Below, piece by piece: positions 16,397 to 25,955 of a stretch of DNA of 64,000 bases. The stretch is from NCBI GenBank assembly GCA_016223085.1, contig JACRPS010000002.1, forward strand, positions 1 to 64,000. Reading direction: 5' to 3'. Position numbers and translations under genes: made by a program. The notes under the pieces were generated by a model that saw nothing but the letters and a program-made list of their open reading frames with translations, made no database searches and was not told the origin of the DNA. The stretch comes from Chloroflexota bacterium. Its GTDB lineage: Bacteria > Chloroflexota > Anaerolineae > Aggregatilineales > Phototrophicaceae. The first letter of the stretch is position 1. Each line of letters starts with the position of its first letter.

Positions 16397-18220
16397 CTAA
16401 TACACTCTTTCCTTGGGCGCGAAGCGGGGGTCAACCTCCGCCAGCGACAGGTCCACCTTCTTCTTGAAGTTCAGTTCGATCTCCATCGGCCCGGTCTGGT
16501 AGGGCGACGCCTGTTTGGGGCAGGCCAGCGTATGTACCAGCCAGTTCACATCGTCACGCTGCTGGAAATCCTCACGGCTGTGCGCGCCCCGGCTTTCGGT
16601 GCGGGCCAGCGCGCTCTGTGCGGTGATAGCGGCCAGATCGAGCATCGCGCCGAGTTCCCACGCTTCGATCAGGTCGGTGTTAAACCTGTAACCCTGGTCG
16701 TCAAACACCAGATCGGTCTGGTACTGGTGGCGCAGTTCTTCCACCGTGTCAATCGCCTGCTGGATGCCCTTCGCCTCGCGGAAGACGCCGACGTAATCCA
16801 TCATCGTCTTCTGCATCTTCGCGCGAATCTGGCCGGGGCGGATTTTGCCCTTGCTGGCGCGCAGCCGCTTGAACTCGGCTTCGATCTCCGCCGTCGGGTT
16901 GGCGGGCAGCGGAATCAGGTCGGCCTGCTTGACAAATTCGGCGATTTTCATGCCGCCGCGCCGACCGAACACCACCAGGTCAACCAGCGAGTTCGTGCCC
17001 AGCCGATTCGCGCCGTGACAACTCACGCAGGCGCATTCACCCGCGGCGTACATGCCCGGCAGCACCGTCCAGTTTTCGTCCATCACCACCTCGGCGTCCA
17101 CATTGGTGGGGATACCACCCATCGCGTAATGCGCTGTTGGCTGGATCGGCATCGGCTCTTTCACGGGGTCAACGCCCAGGTAGACGCGGCAGAAGTCGAG
17201 GATGTCCGGCAGCTTCTTTTCGATTTCCTCGCCGGTCACGCGGCGGCTTTCGCCGGCTTCCGCCAGGTAGCGGTTGACCGTTTCCGGGCGCACGTCGAGA
17301 TAAACGTAGTCCTTGCCCTGGATGCCGTTGCCGTCGCGGATTTCCAGGTAAATGGCGCGGCTGACCACGTCGCGGCTGGCGAGGTCTTTAATGCGCGGGG
17401 CGTACTTCTCCATGAAGCGTTCGCCGTGCCGGTTAATCAGCACGCCGCCCTCGCCGCGCACGCCCTCGGTGATGAGGATTCCCATTTTGTAGATGCCGGT
17501 GGGGTGGAACTGAAAAAACTCCATATCCTGCATCGGCACGCCCCGGCGGAACGTGACTGCCGCGCCGTCGCCCGTCAGGCTGTGGGCGTTGCTGGTGACC
17601 TGGAACATTTTGCCCCAGCCGCCGGTGGCAAACAGCGTGGCCTTGCCGTGAAACACGTGCAGTTCGCCCGTGCCAAGCTGCACCGCGACCACACCGACAC
17701 ACGCGCCCCGGTTCATCAGCACGTCTACCACGTGGTACTCGTCGAAGAACCGCACCTGATTTTTGATGCACTGCTGGTACAGGGTTTGCAGAATCATGTG
17801 GCCGGTGCGGTCGGCGGCGTGGCAGGCGCGGCGAACGGGTTTTTCACCAAAGTTGCTGGTGTGGCCGCCGAAGCGCCGCTGGCTGATGCGTCCTTCCGGC
17901 GTGCGGTCGAACGGCAGCCCCATGTGCTCCAGTTCGATCACGGCGTCAATCGCGTTTTCCGCCAGCACCTTGGCCGCGTTCTGGTCGGCCAGATAATCGC
18001 CGCCCTTCACGGTATCGTAGGCGTGCCACAGGGGGTTGTCCGGCTCGTGGTTGCCCAGCGCCGCGCCGATGCCGCCCTGCGCCGTGCCGGTGTGGCTGCG
18101 GGTGGGGTACAGCTTGCTCACGACGGCCACGTTGGCGCCACCCTTGCTGGCGTACAGCGCCGCCATCAGTCCCGCGCCCCCTGCGCCGACGATGATTGCG
18201 TCAAATTGGTGGGTTTGCAT
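16397..18220 (-). CDS. sdhA: Succinate dehydrogenase/fumarate reductase flavoprotein subunit
   Basis: The 607-residue subunit oxidises succinate to fumarate. The N-terminal Rossmann fold is [16 protein letters not shown], then [10 protein letters not shown] with the His that binds FAD covalently. Further down are HPTGIY, the substrate region REDF and [11 protein letters not shown], and the C-terminal helical domain ending in [15 protein letters not shown]. An ATG at 18220 is preceded by AGGAGA. It lies 64 nt after the fused membrane anchor gene, with a palindrome in the gap, and precedes sdhB. Confidence 0.97.
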   Translation of the reverse strand: MQTHQFDAIIVGAGGAGLMAALYASKGGANVAVVSKLYPTRSHTGTAQGGIGAALGNHEPDNPLWHAYDTVKGGDYLADQNAAKVLAENAIDAVIELEHMGLPFDRTPEGRISQRRFGGHTSNFGEKPVRRACHAADRTGHMILQTLYQQCIKNQVRFFDEYHVVDVLMNRGACVGVVAVQLGTGELHVFHGKATLFATGGWGKMFQVTSNAHSLTGDGAAVTFRRGVPMQDMEFFQFHPTGIYKMGILITEGVRGEGGVLINRHGERFMEKYAPRIKDLASRDVVSRAIYLEIRDGNGIQGKDYVYLDVRPETVNRYLAEAGESRRVTGEEIEKKLPDILDFCRVYLGVDPVKEPMPIQPTAHYAMGGIPTNVDAEVVMDENWTVLPGMYAAGECACVSCHGANRLGTNSLVDLVVFGRRGGMKIAEFVKQADLIPLPANPTAEIEAEFKRLRASKGKIRPGQIRAKMQKTMMDYVGVFREAKGIQQAIDTVEELRHQYQTDLVFDDQGYRFNTDLIEAWELGAMLDLAAITAQSALARTESRGAHSREDFQQRDDVNWLVHTLACPKQASPYQTGPMEIELNFKKKVDLSLAEVDPRFAPKERVY

Positions 18221-18242
18221 TACATCGTGTCTCCTGTGTATC

Positions 18243-18272
18243 GCAGGGGCGGGTTTATAAACCCGCCCCTAC
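18243..18272. repeat. GCAGGGGCGGGTTTA palindrome in the sdh operon
   Basis: A 15-bp arm and its near-perfect inverse lie between the sdhCD stop and the sdhA start, just upstream of the sdhA ribosome site. Confidence 0.8.
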
Positions 18273-18284
18273 AACGTGAATTTC

Positions 18285-19307
18285 CTAAGGATGCAACTTC
18301 GCTACGGCTTCTTCAGCCATACGGATAGCCGTCTGATCAATCGTGCCGAGCAGCGCCAGCCCGCCAACCATCAGCAGAATCAGCGCGCCGATGATGCAGG
18401 TGTAGATCATGCCGCGTCGGATGAGCGTGCTGTCCGCCGTATAGTCGGTCAGCACGTAGCGCAGGCCGTTAAAGCCGTGAATCACCGTGAGCGCCAGCAG
18501 GGCGATGTCGTACAGCCGCCACACGGCAATACCGCCAACCAGATAGTTCCAGCGGTTGGCGACAAATTCCACCGACGTGCCGGTCTGGTTGACGACGTTG
18601 GTGCCAACGGTGACGTAATCCGCCGCCGTGATGTCAAACACGCCCTGGATGACGTGCATCATCGCCAGATGGCCGAACACCAGCGGCACGATCAGGAATC
18701 CCGACACGCGCATGTACGACCACCAGAATTTTTCCCAGCGGCTGCCCACCGGGCGGCGGAACATATTATCGGTTGGCGTTTCCTTACGCGGGGCGATCAC
18801 GCCGTGAATGCCGGAATACAGCACCCCCGCCACCACCGCCAGCACGATGCCAACGGCAAACGGAAGTTGCGACTCCAGCACGTCCGCGAACGGCAGAACG
18901 CGGCGTTCAGGGTCGTTGTAGAAGTTCAGCACATGGCCGAACATCAGGATAAACACCGGGATGAGCAACAGCACCGACGCGCCCAGCACAATCCAGGCAG
19001 CGCGTGCTTGGTAACGCCACAGGGCGGGACGGTAATCCAGAATGGCGATGCGCAGGCCGTTGAGGGCGTGGTAGACCACCGCCGCGATCAGCGCAAACTC
19101 GCCGATGGTGAACAGGGGTGTCTGGTAGACGGCAATCGCCTTCACGTACAGCGCCGGGTAAAACACCGACCACGAGGTGTCAATCACGTGGAGGGTTAAA
19201 AACAGTACGACACCCAGGCCGCTAATGCGGTGCAGCACCCAGCTCCATTGGCCGAGCGCGCCCCGATAACGCAGCGTCTCGGTGATGGTTAAGACGAGCG
19301 ATGACAA
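18285..19307 (-). CDS. Fused succinate dehydrogenase membrane anchor (SdhC-SdhD)
   Basis: The 340-residue protein carries two anchor-like halves. The first has WSWVLHRISGLGVVLFLTLH and YHALNGLRIAILDY; the second has FWWSYMRVSGFLIVPLVFGH and IHGFNGLRYVLTDY. Each half resembles a whole SdhC or SdhD cytochrome b subunit with its heme-ligand His, so the gene is best read as an in-frame fusion of the two anchors that bind heme and quinone. The start is TTG at 19307, behind a strong AGGAGG; the reading frame upstream of it shows no conserved sequence. It heads the sdhCD-sdhA-sdhB operon. Confidence 0.88.
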   Translation of the reverse strand: MSSLVLTITETLRYRGALGQWSWVLHRISGLGVVLFLTLHVIDTSWSVFYPALYVKAIAVYQTPLFTIGEFALIAAVVYHALNGLRIAILDYRPALWRYQARAAWIVLGASVLLLIPVFILMFGHVLNFYNDPERRVLPFADVLESQLPFAVGIVLAVVAGVLYSGIHGVIAPRKETPTDNMFRRPVGSRWEKFWWSYMRVSGFLIVPLVFGHLAMMHVIQGVFDITAADYVTVGTNVVNQTGTSVEFVANRWNYLVGGIAVWRLYDIALLALTVIHGFNGLRYVLTDYTADSTLIRRGMIYTCIIGALILLMVGGLALLGTIDQTAIRMAEEAVAKLHP

Positions 19308-19437
19308 GGGACTCCTCCTAAAAAACCGTTCTGGGGCATGAAAAACGTCGTAGTAAGTCGCGGGACAGAATAAGGCGCGATTATAACGCTCCGCCGATAC
19401 CGCGCAAAAATTCAACCGATTTCGTTTGTTCTGAATA

Positions 19438-20982
19438 TCACGCGGTTCTATCCTGGCGCTGTGGCAGCCGCACGCGGAACAGACTGCCCTGGCCGGCTTC
19501 GCTTTCAACTTCGATGTAGCCGCCGTGCCCTTCGATTACTTCCCGTGCAATTGGCAGCCCCAGGCCGAAGCCGGGGGTTTGTCTGGCGCGGTCTTCCCGG
19601 TAAAACCGTTCAAAAATGTGGTGGATGGTATCGGCGGTCATGCCAATCCCCGTATCACGGATTTCGACGATGACGGCTTCCAGCGTCACTACCGTCTGAA
19701 TGTGTACGCTGCCGGTCGGCGGTGTGAAACGCACGGCGTTGGATAAGAGCCGGGCAAACGCCTGATGCAGCAGTTCCTCGTTGCCCTCGATGAACAGCAG
19801 CCGGTCATCGGTTTCCAGTGTGATCTGTGGGGCGCCGGGCTGGGATGTAAGCTGAGCAACCAACTGTTGCAGCATCTGGTTCAGTGCGACGGGTGCAGTC
19901 TGGAATGCCGACATACTGTCCAGCCGGCTCAGTGTCAGCATATCATCGAGCAGTTTGGTCAACCGCTGCACCTGCTGCAGGATCGTCTCGCCATGCGCCT
20001 GCCGTTTCTCCAGCGAGTCGGTGCGCGCGTAGAGATACAAACTGGTGGTGATGATGGCCAACGGCGTGCGGAACTCGTGGGAAGCATCCAGCACGAAGTT
20101 CCGCAGGATTTTCAGACGTTCCCGTTCGACTGCCAGATCAAACGCCTGCCGCTGCGCCCGTATACGTTCCGTCACATCCTCAAAGACGATCATCACCGCC
20201 GTTTGACCCTGGTAAGGGAACGGCACCGCCGCCACTTCCACGTCAATTGTGACACCGTCGCGGCGGATGAGCTTTTCTTCAAACAGGCGCGGCGCTGGTT
20301 GATGGTTGGCTGCCAGCCGCAGAATCAGATCGCGGGTACGCGCGGCATAGTCGGGGTGAACAAATTCCAGGCCTGACTGACCGATCAGTTCGCCGGGGTG
20401 CGCTACTTTCAAAATCCGGGTGGCAGCGCCGTTGGCAAACAGGATTTTGCCGTCATAGTAGAGCACTACCCCGATGGGCAGCAGTTCAACCAGGCGGCGG
20501 TAACGTTCCTCACTTTCGTATAACGCGATTTCGACCGGCTGGCGGGTAGCGTGGCTGCGAATGGCTGCGACATGCAGCTTGCGCCCGCCCTGTACCAGGT
20601 GGGCGGCGGCGATTTCAACCGGCAGCACCGTGCCGTTTTTGTGGCGGTGGTAGCGCACCGGAATGCTGGTTTTCACCTCGGTGACAGCACGGCGGGTTTC
20701 GGTCGGCTCGGCAGAGAACTGGGTGTGGTTCATGCGCAGCATTTCGTCGCGCGAGTAGCCGTACAGAGCTTCCGCCGCGCCCGCCGCATCCAGCACGGCG
20801 CCGCTGGCGCTATCAATCGTAAAAATGGCATTCCAGTCGCGCTTCAGGATGTCCGCGAAGGCCTGTTCGCGGGCACGCGCATCGGCCAACCAGCCCTCGA
20901 CCAGCGCCAGCAATTCCTGACCGGCGGCCTCGTCGCGGGCGAAAGTGAGCAGTTGATCGCGTTGTTTATCGGTGAGGAACAT
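19438..20982 (-). CDS. Soluble PAS-PAS sensor histidine kinase
   Basis: The 514-residue protein lacks TM helices. Two PAS domains (about 45-145 and 160-275, the second with YRRLVELLPIGVVLYYDGK and FEDVTERIRAQR) are followed by a DHp helix with His302 in SHEFRTPLAI and a CA domain with LLSNAVRFTP, DTGIGM and GFGLGLPIA. It should be a cytosolic sensor kinase, possibly redox or ligand responsive through PAS. The ATG at 20982 is used; a TTG sits one codon upstream. It lies 15 nt after pncC on the same strand and about 130 bp before the sdh operon, so a link to pncC transcription is likely. Confidence 0.92.
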   Translation of the reverse strand: MFLTDKQRDQLLTFARDEAAGQELLALVEGWLADARAREQAFADILKRDWNAIFTIDSASGAVLDAAGAAEALYGYSRDEMLRMNHTQFSAEPTETRRAVTEVKTSIPVRYHRHKNGTVLPVEIAAAHLVQGGRKLHVAAIRSHATRQPVEIALYESEERYRRLVELLPIGVVLYYDGKILFANGAATRILKVAHPGELIGQSGLEFVHPDYAARTRDLILRLAANHQPAPRLFEEKLIRRDGVTIDVEVAAVPFPYQGQTAVMIVFEDVTERIRAQRQAFDLAVERERLKILRNFVLDASHEFRTPLAIITTSLYLYARTDSLEKRQAHGETILQQVQRLTKLLDDMLTLSRLDSMSAFQTAPVALNQMLQQLVAQLTSQPGAPQITLETDDRLLFIEGNEELLHQAFARLLSNAVRFTPPTGSVHIQTVVTLEAVIVEIRDTGIGMTADTIHHIFERFYREDRARQTPGFGLGLPIAREVIEGHGGYIEVESEAGQGSLFRVRLPQRQDRTA

Positions 20983-20997
20983 CAAAACGTATCCCGG

Positions 20998-21480
20998 TTA
21001 ACTCTTTTGCATCGTTTCCAGCACCAGCGCCAGGGCCGCTTCCGCACTGGCGTTTTTGACGGCTTCCCGGTCGCCATCCCAGACGTGGCGGTGGACGGTC
21101 AGCAACCCATCCGGCCCGGCCAAGCCGATGTAGGTTAAGCCAACTGGCTTTTCCGCGCTGCCGCCATCCGGCCCGGCAATGCCGGTAACGCTCACGGCCA
21201 CATCCGCGCCAAACAGTTCCCGCGCGCCCAGCGCCATCTCGGTCGCGGTCTGTTCGCTGACGGCACCATAGGCGATCAATGTGCCCTGGCGCACGTGCAG
21301 CAGCGCCTGTTTGATGCGGTTGGCGTAGGCGACCACGCCGCCGAGGACGTAAGCTGAACTGCCGGGAACGTTGGTCAGCCGATGCGCGATCAGCCCGCCC
21401 GTGCAGGACTCGGCGGTGCAGATGGTCCATCCGCGTGCCCGCAGGGCGTGACCGACCCGGACTTCTAACCGTTCTTCCAT
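20998..21480 (-). CDS. pncC: Nicotinamide-nucleotide amidase (CinA C-terminal domain)
   Basis: A 160-residue single-domain CinA/PncC protein that converts NMN to nicotinate mononucleotide in pyridine-nucleotide recycling. Family motifs are TAESCTGGLIAHRLT near the N-terminus, then SSAYVLGGVVAYAN, GAVSEQTATEMA and VSVTGIAGPDGGS, with KPVGLTYIG after it. The N-terminal molybdopterin-like domain of full CinA is absent, as in stand-alone PncC. The start at 21480 has AGGGGG 7 nt upstream. It is probably transcribed with the histidine kinase that follows. Confidence 0.93.
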   Translation of the reverse strand: MEERLEVRVGHALRARGWTICTAESCTGGLIAHRLTNVPGSSAYVLGGVVAYANRIKQALLHVRQGTLIAYGAVSEQTATEMALGARELFGADVAVSVTGIAGPDGGSAEKPVGLTYIGLAGPDGLLTVHRHVWDGDREAVKNASAEAALALVLETMQKS

Positions 21481-21533
21481 ATTATTACCCCCTGATGCAA
21501 GAGTACCCATATCCTAACGTGAACGGGACAAAT

Positions 21534-21566
21534 TTGTCATTTTTTTGCGCCTAACTGCGCTATAAT
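21534..21566 (+). promoter_or_regulatory. Probable promoter of the LysM lipoprotein gene
   Basis: A perfect TATAAT at 21561-21566, 37 bp before the ATG. The only -35-like hexamer, TTGTCA at 21534-21539, is 21 bp away, longer than usual, so the -35 assignment is unsure. Confidence 0.5.
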
Positions 21567-21602
21567 GTGGGATAAGTTGGATAATGAGGGATATAGCTCC
21601 GC

Positions 21603-22571
21603 ATGGGATACTGGGGCTGGCGGCCTCTGGCGGCCATATTCGTCAGCGTGTGGGTTGTCGGTTGCAGCGCCACACATGACGAAGCCCCCACTCTCCCCCC
21701 CTCCGCACCCCCCCGTGTCACCCTGACCGTTCGCGTACCCATAACGCCGCCGCCACTAATCGCGCAGACGATTCCCACACCTACCACCGTGCCATACACC
21801 AGCCCGACGCCGCTGGTGTACGTGGTGCAGCAGGGCGATACCCTGCTGAGCGTGGCGCGGCAGTTTGGTGTGCCGGTCACGGTGCTGGAGACAGCTAACC
21901 CCGGCCTCGATCCGCGTTCGCTCCAGATTGGCCAGATGCTGATTATCCCCAACCCTCAGTTTAACTCCGCCGGTTCACCCATTCTCCCGACGCCAACACC
22001 GCTGCCGCTGCCACTGTTCCCACCCACCTGCTACGACCTGCCGACCAACCGCATTGTGTGCCTGGGACGTGTGGAAAACCCGCTGAGGCAGCCGATCGGG
22101 CGGGTAACGGTGTGGGTGACACTGGTGGACAGGGATGGGCTGCGGCTGGCTGAAGCCGATGCCGGTGTGGAGCAGTCGGTGATTCCGGCAGGGCAGAGCG
22201 CGCCCTACCGGTTGCTGCTTCAGGCAGACTGGCGCGACTTCGGCGGTGCGACAGCCGCGCTGCGCAGTGCCGAACCTGCGAAAACAGCTTCCGTGTATCC
22301 GGCCATCGAGGACGAGCGCGGCCTATGGGTCAATGGACGCTACTCCCTGTCGGCGCGGTTACGCAATCCCTCGGCGCAGGCGATGCGTCTGGAGCGCGCG
22401 GTGCTTACGCTCAACAATCGCGCCGGACAGATCACGGGCTACCGGGTCGTGCCGCTAAGGCGCATACTCAATGCTGGCGAAACCTGGCTGTTTACCACAG
22501 ATATCCAGCCGTTGACTACCGAGCGCGATCTGACCCACACGCTGTTTATTGAGGCCGTGCTATTGAATTAG
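21603..22571 (+). CDS. LysM lipoprotein
   Basis: A 322-residue protein with a short hydrophobic N-terminus ending in VWVVGCSA, a likely lipobox with Cys21. A Pro/Thr-rich linker follows, then one LysM domain (about 73-118: YVVQQGDTLLSVARQFGVPV ... LQIGQMLIIPNP) that should bind peptidoglycan or a chitin-like glycan. The C-terminal 180 residues form a beta-rich domain of the FxLYD type (CLGRVENPLRQPIGRVTVWVT). It is probably anchored on the outer face of the membrane and holds the wall. The gene is divergent from pncC. Confidence 0.85.
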   Translation: MGYWGWRPLAAIFVSVWVVGCSATHDEAPTLPPSAPPRVTLTVRVPITPPPLIAQTIPTPTTVPYTSPTPLVYVVQQGDTLLSVARQFGVPVTVLETANPGLDPRSLQIGQMLIIPNPQFNSAGSPILPTPTPLPLPLFPPTCYDLPTNRIVCLGRVENPLRQPIGRVTVWVTLVDRDGLRLAEADAGVEQSVIPAGQSAPYRLLLQADWRDFGGATAALRSAEPAKTASVYPAIEDERGLWVNGRYSLSARLRNPSAQAMRLERAVLTLNNRAGQITGYRVVPLRRILNAGETWLFTTDIQPLTTERDLTHTLFIEAVLLN

Positions 22572-22580
22572 TATGGTTGC

Positions 22581-22612
22581 TGAGGGCGGGCATATTGGCC
22601 CGTCCCTACTGA
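22581..22612. repeat. Degenerate GAGGGCGGGC palindrome
   Basis: GAGGGCGGGCATATTGGCCC with a GTCCCTAC end, between two convergent genes. It is a decayed member of the TAGGGGCG family and may act as a bidirectional hairpin. Confidence 0.5.
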
Positions 22613-22625
22613 CCGGTCATCGGCT

Positions 22626-23918
22626 TCAGCCGAACTGGTAGACCCAGACGTTTTTGCCCTCGCACTGCGCACGTGGGCCTTTGCCGATCAGCGAAATACC
22701 GTATGTGCCGGCGCGTTCCTCGACGGCAAAATCGGCCAGCGCCAGTTCGCCATTGGCGAATACGTTGATGCGGTCGCCGATCAGGACAAACAGCAGGTGC
22801 ACCGGCTGGCTGATGTCGTATACACCGTCCGCCAGGCCAATATTGGCGTCCGCCCGTTCGGAGAAGCGGTCAATCACGCCCAGTTCGCCGGCGTTGGTCA
22901 GCACCACGTCCACGTAAGTGGTGGCATCGCCAGCAGCGTTGGTGCCGATGCGCGCCGTCAGGCTGCACTGTTCGTATTCGTCCAGGTTGCCGATGCTGAA
23001 GTTGAGTTCGCCGGCCATGACAATATTGGTGTTGGGGGAGCGCCGCGCCAGCGGGGTGAAGAAGTTGCCCTGGCCGTTGAAGAAGGCGCGGTCTTCCTGG
23101 AACAGCAGGCTGCCACCCTTCGGCACCAGCCCCAGTTGGCGCAGTTCCGCGATCACGGCGTCTGGTTCGCCGTTGTAATGCTCGACGCGCAGGTTCGCCC
23201 CGCCGTTTTTGCTGCCCTTGCCGCCGGAGGCTTCCCACACTGCCAGGTTATCAAACGACACGTCCACGTTGCCATCGTCAAAGGCGCCGGCGGTCAGACC
23301 AACAAACCCTTCGTCCAGATCGCTGTCGTTGGCCTCGGCCAGCAGCCGGCCATTGGCATACAGCGCCAGATAATCGCTGACACAGACGGCGATGATGTGG
23401 TTGTTGTCGCGCCCCTGATTGATAAACTTCGAAGTCTCCCAGTCCACTACCGGCACCAGTCCCTCGTCGGGGTCAGTCTGCTTAAAAATGCTGAAAAAAC
23501 CGTCACCCGCGATCTGGAAGAAATAACCGTTGCCATCGCCGTCACCCCGGCAGATAACGCCATAGCTGTTGTTCAGCACTTTGGAGTTCTGTTGGGTTTC
23601 CGCCTGGATTACCACATCGGTCAGGCTATCGCCGCCGGTCTGCCAGGTGTAATAGCTGCCGTTCACGCTGATGCGGTAAACGCCGTCCGCCTGCACGCCG
23701 CTGGAATGGTCGCCCTCAAAATCTTCCCAGTCTGGTGAGTTGTTAAAACGCTCATCCATCACCAGATCACCGAGCGTGACGGTGGTCGAACCGGCGGCCA
23801 GCAGTTCAGCAACCGCATCGGCATCGGCGGACGAAACCTGTTTTTTCTGCGCTAGTGCCGGCGTCAGCGAAGCCAGCAGCAGGGCAATCAGACCGGCCAA
23901 CAGGAACGCGCGTTTCAT
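22626..23918 (-). CDS. Exported concanavalin A-like (lectin-like) protein
   Basis: A 430-residue protein with a signal peptide (MKRAFLLAGLIALLLASLTPALA). Residues about 50-210 look like a laminin-G/DUF1080-like jelly roll: FNNSPDWEDFEG, SYGVICRGDGDGNGYFFQI and FVGLTAGAFDDGNVDVSFDN. A second, diverged jelly-roll-like region follows (about 250-430, ending in CEGKNVWVYQF). The 225-residue exported protein at 37283-37960 has the first domain with the same layout (FDRTTSWERY, LVCRADTTNNGDGYYFM, VDAAFDNLV). No catalytic residues are obvious; glycan binding is an inference. Confidence 0.75.
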   Translation of the reverse strand: MKRAFLLAGLIALLLASLTPALAQKKQVSSADADAVAELLAAGSTTVTLGDLVMDERFNNSPDWEDFEGDHSSGVQADGVYRISVNGSYYTWQTGGDSLTDVVIQAETQQNSKVLNNSYGVICRGDGDGNGYFFQIAGDGFFSIFKQTDPDEGLVPVVDWETSKFINQGRDNNHIIAVCVSDYLALYANGRLLAEANDSDLDEGFVGLTAGAFDDGNVDVSFDNLAVWEASGGKGSKNGGANLRVEHYNGEPDAVIAELRQLGLVPKGGSLLFQEDRAFFNGQGNFFTPLARRSPNTNIVMAGELNFSIGNLDEYEQCSLTARIGTNAAGDATTYVDVVLTNAGELGVIDRFSERADANIGLADGVYDISQPVHLLFVLIGDRINVFANGELALADFAVEERAGTYGISLIGKGPRAQCEGKNVWVYQFG

Positions 23919-24218
23919 CGGTTAAACCCCCTTTCATCCTTTCCGGTACTGTCATTGTATCGGATTTCGCACAAACGCACTTTGAGAAGCGGAGTGAAAT
24001 TGAAAGCGCGGCCAAACCTGGTGTCGCTGGAGAAAGCGTAGCACAGGCTGGTTGAGAGTCTCAGTAATAGATTGGTTGCTATGCCCGCGACAACAGAATA
24101 AACAATACCAAGCTGTAATATTTATGCTTCTCTTGGCTATGTTACTACATATTATAACGCCGTTAAAAAAGGTTATAACGAACGGTATTTATCTTCCTGT
24201 GCAAACTACTAAAATTGC

Positions 24219-24248
24219 TTGAGCAAATTTTGATTCTGTGGGTACAAT
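24219..24248 (+). promoter_or_regulatory. Candidate promoter of the diterpene operon
   Basis: TTGAGC, 18 bp, TACAAT, about 200 nt before the GTG of the cyclase. It is the best sigma-70-like match in the region and would give a long leader. Confidence 0.5.
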
Positions 24249-24316
24249 AGAGTCTTAGCGGATTCTGTTCCGTAAGCCAGCATCAAAGGTAATAAACAGG
24301 ACATTCGTTACCTCAA

Positions 24317-24339
24317 GGATATAGCAAGTATCTATATCC
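24317..24339 (+). other. Leader hairpin upstream of the diterpene cyclase
   Basis: GGATATAG, a 7-nt loop and CTATATCC form a perfect 8-bp stem within the predicted 5' leader. There is no T-run, so it is not a simple terminator. Its role is unknown. Confidence 0.45.
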
Positions 24340-24450
24340 GGGCAGCGATGGATGGCTTACACTTCGTGAAGAAGGTAAAGGTTTTAGCGGCTTCCGGCTT
24401 TATGAGCGTCGGTATGCATCCTCATTCAGGCAACGGTTGCAGGGGGAGCG

Positions 24451-25953
24451 GTGGTTACAACAGCTTACACAATCAGTGAACGGGAACTGCTGGCACAGGA
24501 AATCCGCCGTCTGCTGCGGGAACTGGGGGCGGGGAAAACCAGCGGCGTCGCCTATGATACCGCCTGGGCAGCGCGGCTGTCGGCGCGCTATCCGGGTTAT
24601 GGCTTCGAAGAGTCGCTGGAATGGTTGCGGCGCAACCAGTATGAAGATGGGACGTGGGGCGCGCCGCTGCTACAGTATCATGACCGTTTCATTTCCACCC
24701 TGGCGGCCATCGTCGCCCTGCGGGAAGTAGGCCGCGAACCCCGCGACCAGCGCCGCATCAAACGCGGCGAGGATGCGCTGTGGAAGCTGGTTGGTAAGCT
24801 GGGGCGCGATGACGCCGATACGGTCGGTTTTCCCGTGTTGTCGGCGGCCCTGCAGCAGGAAGCCACGCAGCTTGGTCTGGACGTACCGCTGCCGCCGATC
24901 CGGTTTGCCGAACCGTACCGGCGCAAGGTGAAGGCGCTGCTCAACCAGCCTTCCCGCGCCTGGCGCGCCAGCACCGTTACTTTCTCGCTGGAAGCCCTGC
25001 GCCATTCGCTGACTGATGATGATGATGTGCTGGAAGCCAACGACTCGGTCAGCGTGTCGCCATCGGCGACTGCCGGCTATCTGCTGCATTATCATAACGA
25101 CCGCGCCTTTGGCTATTTGCAACAGTTGCGGCAGCGCACTTCTACCGGCGTGATGCCGGCGCTGGCACCGATTGACGTGTTTGAGATCGCCTGGTCCCTC
25201 AGCCATTTCATTCGGGTTGGGGCGGTTGAGCCGGACGACCCTGACGTTCAGGCGGCGCTGGAGCATTTGTGGCAGGTGTGGTCGCCGAAGGTCGGCGTCG
25301 GCCATTCATCGTTCTTTGGGGTGCCAGACGTAGACGATACCGCAGCGGCGTTTGTCGCCCTGCGTTGGGGCGGCTACCCGGTCAATCCATCCGTATTTGA
25401 AGCCTACGAACTGGCGGAGCACTTCTGCTGCTACCCCGGAGAAACCAACCCCTCGCTCAGCGCCCACGTTCGTCTGCTGCTGGCGCTGCGCCTGTGCGAT
25501 GACCACCCCAGCTACGAAACGTGGATAGCAAAAGTGCTGGGGACACTCCAGCGGTTTGACGAAAACGGGTCGTGTTGGTGGGACAAGTGGCACGCCTCGC
25601 CCTATTATGTCACGGCCACCTCGTTATTTGCGCTGCGCGACATCGCTGATGACCTGGCGCGGTCGCGGCTGAAGTGGATTCTGCGGACGCAGAACGACGA
25701 TGGTGGCTGGGGCTACCTGGATGAATCCACCCCGGAAGAAACGGCTTACTGTCTGGAAGCCCTGCTGATGTGGGACCGCACGGTGGAACGAATTGAAACC
25801 AGCATTCTGGATGCTGCCGCCCAGTATTTAAGTGCGCACGTGGACGATCCTCAGTATACTCCGCTGTGGATTGGCAAGAGCCTGTACACGCCGCTGATGC
25901 CGGTGAAGGCCGCCATCTTAAGCGCGCTGTACAGCTATTTGAACTGGGATTGA
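24451..25953 (+). CDS. Class II diterpene cyclase (copalyl/kolavenyl/halimadienyl diphosphate synthase-like)
   Basis: The 500-residue protein has the betagamma alpha-barrel features of class II terpene cyclases. YDTAW at residues 35-39 is the N-terminal hallmark of plant and bacterial copalyl diphosphate synthases. DVDD at 293-296 is the DxDD acid motif that protonates geranylgeranyl diphosphate. Two QW-like turns are visible ([18 protein letters not shown]). The length equals that of bacterial single-module enzymes such as mycobacterial Rv3377c; squalene-hopene cyclases are longer and lack YDTAW. No class I DDxxD module is present. The GTG at 24451 follows AGGGGGAG. It probably makes a bicyclic diterpenyl diphosphate for the synthase at 28350. 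The histidine kinase starts 2 nt after its stop. Confidence 0.88.
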   Translation: MVTTAYTISERELLAQEIRRLLRELGAGKTSGVAYDTAWAARLSARYPGYGFEESLEWLRRNQYEDGTWGAPLLQYHDRFISTLAAIVALREVGREPRDQRRIKRGEDALWKLVGKLGRDDADTVGFPVLSAALQQEATQLGLDVPLPPIRFAEPYRRKVKALLNQPSRAWRASTVTFSLEALRHSLTDDDDVLEANDSVSVSPSATAGYLLHYHNDRAFGYLQQLRQRTSTGVMPALAPIDVFEIAWSLSHFIRVGAVEPDDPDVQAALEHLWQVWSPKVGVGHSSFFGVPDVDDTAAAFVALRWGGYPVNPSVFEAYELAEHFCCYPGETNPSLSAHVRLLLALRLCDDHPSYETWIAKVLGTLQRFDENGSCWWDKWHASPYYVTATSLFALRDIADDLARSRLKWILRTQNDDGGWGYLDESTPEETAYCLEALLMWDRTVERIETSILDAAAQYLSAHVDDPQYTPLWIGKSLYTPLMPVKAAILSALYSYLNWD

Positions 25954-25955
25954 CG

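Larger units (their letters stand above)
23919..24450. other. 532-bp AT-rich intergenic and leader region
   Basis: This region is more AT-rich than its surroundings and separates the lectin-like gene from the diterpene cyclase. It holds the candidate cyclase promoter (24219-24248), a perfect 8-bp-stem hairpin (24317-24339) in the predicted leader, and a short overlapping frame (24348-24479). I see no tRNA and no repeat of the palindrome families here. Confidence 0.6.

Noticed and set aside
16532-18328. A 598-codon plus-strand frame opposite sdhA
   Set aside because: It is an antisense shadow of sdhA with no domain; the minus-strand product has every family motif.
23919-24450. tRNA or known riboswitch in the AT-rich region before the diterpene cyclase
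   Set aside because: No cloverleaf or TPsiC arm, and no c-di-GMP, TPP or other consensus core could be found by eye.
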